DNA from: Polyangium sp. y55x31
GTDB taxonomy: Bacteria > Myxococcota_A > Polyangia > Polyangiales > Polyangiaceae
Assembly (NCBI RefSeq): GCF_029946505.1
Contig: NZ_JARZHG010000033.1
Coordinates: 62,001 to 126,000 of the forward strand
DNA: 64,000 nucleotides
Direction: 5' to 3'
Positions within the stretch are counted from its first letter, which is position 1; each line of letters begins with the position of its first letter. The notes beneath the pieces are model-generated. The model did not search any database. It worked only from the letters and a program-made list of their open reading frames with translations, and was not told the origin of the DNA. A program made the position numbers and the translations under genes. Below are positions 61,584-64,000 of the stretch, in pieces.

Positions 61584-63227
61584 TCAGTGCGAGATGGTGA
61601 TGTCCGCCGCGTACGACACGGGCATGGTGTTGTACCCACGCACGCTGAGCACGTAGATCGTCCCTGCCTCCGAATCGAACGTGAGGCTCTCTTCCCCGCT
61701 CGGGTTTTCGTCGGACGTGACGAGGACGCCGGCGTTGAAGACCGCCAGGTCGACGTTGCTCGGGCTGGTGGAGGTGACGGTGATGGGCATCCCGTCGCCT
61801 TCGATCCGGAAGTAGACGTTCTGGCAGAGACGATTGGATTCGTCGTCGCCGGTCATGTCGACGGTGTAGCTATTGCCGACGACACCCTCCTTGTAGACCG
61901 GCAGGCTCCCGGGGAAGCCGCCTGAATGCGTCTCGTTCGTCCCCCACTCGTCCTCGATGGGGTCGATGCCGAAATCGGCGCTCGCGTTGTAGAACGACGT
62001 GACTGCGTCGATGCCCGGCGCGGCTTGCGGTTCGTTCTCCTTGAGCGAGGCCACGAACGAGAAGAGCGTCGTGAACGAAGCCTTGTTCTTTTGGCTCTGG
62101 TGCGCCTCGTAGATGCCTTTGATGCCCACGCTGACCTGGTCGAACGGCTCGTTCGGCCCGTCATAGAGATCGTACACGAGCCCCTGGACCGTCGTCTCCG
62201 AGAACCAGCCCGGGTTCGACTCGACGTTGTTGTCGTTCACTTCGACATCGTTCGCGAAGCCGCCCGCTTGCCCGGGCCCGGAGCTGTCGGTGTACGTGGT
62301 GTCCGGATCGAGGAGGATCGCGCTCAAGCCGGTGCAGAACCCTTCGCTCCAGGCAAGCCGCGGGTCCTCGATGTCGCTGGAGGCGTGGGTGCCTCCGATG
62401 GTGTCCGCACGGCCGAGCGTCCGGTCGAACCAGTGGCCCCACTCGTGGACGATGATGTGCGAATCGAACTCGTCGGTGTCCACGTCCTCCTTGCCGAGGA
62501 TGTAGAGCTCCTCGCCGTCGAAATGGGAGGTGCCGACCTGGCCCATGGCTTTGTCCCCGTCCTCGGGGCGATTGTTGATGCTCCAGTTGAATTTGAGCGG
62601 AGGGAGCTCGGGGGGCGGGGAGACCTCGTCGAGGAAGCGCCTCGCCGCCGTGTAGGCCGTATCGAGCACAGCGAACGGCGCAGCGGCGCGGGTCTTGGTG
62701 TACGCGGTCCCGTCCCAGCCCGTGGCGGCGAGGACGTCTAGCTTCGCGTCGGCGGCGCTATCGGCCGTGTTGCTCTCCATCACGTAGACCTCGTCTCCGG
62801 ACGTATTGTCCTCGACGATCAACGAGGGGACCTCCGTCTGGGCGTAGACCCAGACCTTCACTTTTGCCGCCCCCGTGTAGTCGAAGCTGTAGGCGCCCTC
62901 GTCGTCGGAGGTCGTCTTCGCGATCTCGGCGTCGGTGTCGGCGTCGAGCAGGCGGACCGAGGCCCCGCGGATCGGGCGCTTCTCGATCTTGCCATAATCG
63001 AGCTTTTCGAGGTCGACGTCGAAGGGAATGTACTCATACGACAGCGAACCCGAGAGGCGAAAGCTTTCGTCTTGACCACCGGCTCCGCCGCTTCCCGAGG
63101 AAGAGCTGCTGCCATTGCTACTGCTGCTGCCATTGCCGTCGTCGCAACCGGCGACGAGCCCGAGGGCGAGCGCCGACACGAGGAAAGGCAGGGTCCTGCG
63201 GAGAACGAGAGAGCGAGCGTAGATCAT
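61584..63227 (-). CDS. Zinc metalloprotease (HExxH) lipoprotein
   Basis: 547 aa with AAGGATGG before the ATG at 63227. The lipobox LVAGC gives Cys28, followed by a Ser/Gly linker. A carboxypeptidase-regulatory-like beta domain (about 55-135: RGASVRLLDADTDAEIAKTT) precedes the catalytic domain with HEWGH (260-264) and Glu294 in LAWSEGFCTG, a gluzincin arrangement with a 29-residue spacer. A C-terminal pre-peptidase-type domain (about 450-547) ends in PVSYAADITISH. It is probably anchored on the outer surface and digests proteins of prey or matrix. Neighbours on both sides are also exported. Confidence 0.85.
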   Translation of the reverse strand: MIYARSLVLRRTLPFLVSALALGLVAGCDDGNGSSSSNGSSSSSGSGGAGGQDESFRLSGSLSYEYIPFDVDLEKLDYGKIEKRPIRGASVRLLDADTDAEIAKTTSDDEGAYSFDYTGAAKVKVWVYAQTEVPSLIVEDNTSGDEVYVMESNTADSAADAKLDVLAATGWDGTAYTKTRAAAPFAVLDTAYTAARRFLDEVSPPPELPPLKFNWSINNRPEDGDKAMGQVGTSHFDGEELYILGKEDVDTDEFDSHIIVHEWGHWFDRTLGRADTIGGTHASSDIEDPRLAWSEGFCTGLSAILLDPDTTYTDSSGPGQAGGFANDVEVNDNNVESNPGWFSETTVQGLVYDLYDGPNEPFDQVSVGIKGIYEAHQSQKNKASFTTLFSFVASLKENEPQAAPGIDAVTSFYNASADFGIDPIEDEWGTNETHSGGFPGSLPVYKEGVVGNSYTVDMTGDDESNRLCQNVYFRIEGDGMPITVTSTSPSNVDLAVFNAGVLVTSDENPSGEESLTFDSEAGTIYVLSVRGYNTMPVSYAADITISH

Positions 63228-63289
63228 AAACCATCCTTCTACCGGACTGTCTGGACGCGCCGGCCATGCGTCAGTGATGGGTAGGTAGG

Positions 63290-63532
63290 TCAGCTCCGGC
63301 GGCGTCGCGCGAAGATCATGCCGAGCAACCCGAGCGCGGCCCACGCGGCCGCTCCCTCGCGTTCGGTCGTGCCGGCCGCGACGCAGCCGCACCCGCCGCT
63401 GTCGCCGCTGGTCCCACCGCCGCCGGTTCCTCCCGCTCCCACGTCCATGCATTCGCCCGCGAGGCACGTGCCGCCGGTGCAGGCGGTGCCGTCGGGATAC
63501 CTACGAGGAGGTCGCCGCGACGGGCGTGACAT
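63290..63532 (-). pseudogene. MYXO-CTERM-like C-terminus cut off by an in-frame stop
   Basis: 80 aa if translated from the ATG at 63532. DGTACTGGTCLAGEC and a Gly-rich linker lead to CGCVAAGTTEREG, a hydrophobic helix (AAAWAALGLLGMIFA) and RRRRS, the three-part MYXO-CTERM-like sorting signal. The preceding gene (63560 to the window edge) is in the same frame and is separated only by a TGA and nine codons. The likely reading is one longer Cys-rich surface protein broken by a nonsense mutation; a separate short gene is possible but has no signal peptide. Confidence 0.55.
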
Positions 63533-63559
63533 GCCGGGCGCCGGCCAGGAGCCGCAGGC

Positions 63560-64000
63560 TCACTCGCAGACGCCGCCCTGGGCCGCCCCGAAGTTCAGGA
63601 CCTTGGTCCTGCACGCCTCGCCCTCCGCCGCGGTGAGATTGGTCAAGATGACGGGGAAAGCACCCCCACTGCAACTCGTGGGGCTGGACGGCTGCATCAC
63701 CTGCACGCCGCAGAAGCTCTCGCCGCCCTGCGTTCCGGCGAGGAGCTCCACGAGCGACGCGCCGGACTCGGAGACTGCCCAGGAAAAGCTGTCCGGGCTC
63801 GTCACGTTGCTCCCGCAGGGGCCCGGGAAGGAGTAATTGGTGCACCGGCCATCCTTCACGAGCGTCCCAGCCAGCGCGCTTTGCCACGACGGATCCGCAT
63901 CGCAGGGACAGACGGCGCAAGCCGGCCCGCAGGAGAGCATGCCACCGCAGCCATCGGGGATGGTGCCGCAGGTCGCTCCCTGGGCCTCGCAGGTGGTGGG
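63560..64000 (-). CDS. Cys-rich secreted protein, N-terminus outside window
   Basis: The visible 146 residues run to the TGA at 63562-63560 and continue in frame off the right edge. TTCEAQGATCGTIPDGCGG followed by LSCG recalls the CGxxxDGCGGxLxCG repeats of myxobacterial secreted proteins. Further cysteines occur in CAVCPC, CTNYSFPGPC, FCGV and a final GGVCE. No enzyme motif. The same frame continues after the stop into the MYXO-CTERM-like tail, so this protein may have lost its anchor. Confidence 0.7.
   Translation of the reverse strand, partial: PTTCEAQGATCGTIPDGCGGMLSCGPACAVCPCDADPSWQSALAGTLVKDGRCTNYSFPGPCGSNVTSPDSFSWAVSESGASLVELLAGTQGGESFCGVQVMQPSSPTSCSGGAFPVILTNLTAAEGEACRTKVLNFGAAQGGVCE

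Noticed and set aside
63290-63562. UGA recoding as selenocysteine at the split Cys-rich gene
   Set aside because: No bacterial SECIS-like hairpin is evident just after the stop and the context (E-stop-A-C) resembles no known selenoprotein; a nonsense mutation is simpler.
1-64000. tRNA, rRNA, CRISPR arrays, prophage or complete insertion sequences
   Set aside because: No cloverleaf-like stretch with a TTCRANNC box in context, no regularly spaced direct repeats, and no intact transposase or phage genes were seen by eye; a tRNAscan or covariance search would be needed to exclude small RNA genes.

Overview
The window looks like a chromosomal segment of a large, very GC-rich myxobacterial genome, most likely Polyangiaceae/Sorangiineae. 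The basis is third-position GC bias throughout, many lipoproteins with Gly/Ser-rich linkers after the lipobox, two Hanks-type Ser/Thr kinases (one fused to an AAA ATPase and TPRs), Cys-rich secreted proteins with MopE-like DDDGD motifs, and a MYXO-CTERM-like C-terminus (Cys, one membrane helix, RRRR). No rRNA, tRNA, CRISPR array or intact mobile element was seen. The taxonomic call is inference from gene content.

Layout. 1-5600: tail of an unknown gene, a 289-bp hairpin cluster (copy A), a leftward operon (YRM-motif lipoprotein, collagen-like protein, membrane TPR protein), then a rightward pair (membrane protein, metallophosphoesterase lipoprotein). 5590-6060: an AT-richer island with two homologous minus-strand elements, each ending in an intrinsic terminator with a C9 loop; these are small-RNA candidates. 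6068-12700: AtoE-type short-chain fatty acid transporter with a divergent TetR regulator, alpha/beta hydrolase, VOC protein, small lipoproteins and a C39-like plus gluzincin fusion. 12730-17000: an RND efflux pump and its adaptor. 17115-25760: poorly characterised leftward genes, including a three-gene operon (HEAT-like, 1026-aa TPR with acidic tail, membrane protein), a Cys-rich triple-repeat lipoprotein and an AlkC/AlkD-like protein.

25909-33800: a PknK-like kinase/ATPase/TPR protein, a Skp/OmpH-like chaperone, and three leftward envelope genes. 33903-39215: glycogen phosphorylase, then clpS-clpA. 39277-48305: mostly metabolism and quality control: ApaG, rhomboid protease, ATP-grasp-like protein, acyl-CoA dehydrogenase, lipoproteins, a D-cysteine desulfhydrase/ACC-deaminase-like enzyme and SerC. 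48480-51024: a transmembrane Ser/Thr kinase followed by a TPR/PEGA-like envelope protein. 51025-52359: gene-poor DNA with a probable IS630 transposase remnant. 52360-57181: KGG stress protein, metallo-beta-lactamase-fold hydrolase, M1 aminopeptidase lipoprotein, fatty acid desaturase. 57318-57605: copy B of the hairpin cluster, inverted, next to an orphan antitoxin-like gene. 57965-64000: M18 aminopeptidase, a ferritin-like fusion protein, a lipoprotein, a zinc-protease lipoprotein, and a truncated Cys-rich gene whose reading frame is broken by one stop before a MYXO-CTERM-like tail.

The most unusual signals are non-coding: (i) the two hairpin clusters, whose stems are preserved by compensatory changes, and (ii) the paired C-loop terminator elements at 5.6-6.0 kb. 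Several genes also have a -10-like hexamer only 6-9 nt before the start codon, suggesting leaderless transcripts.
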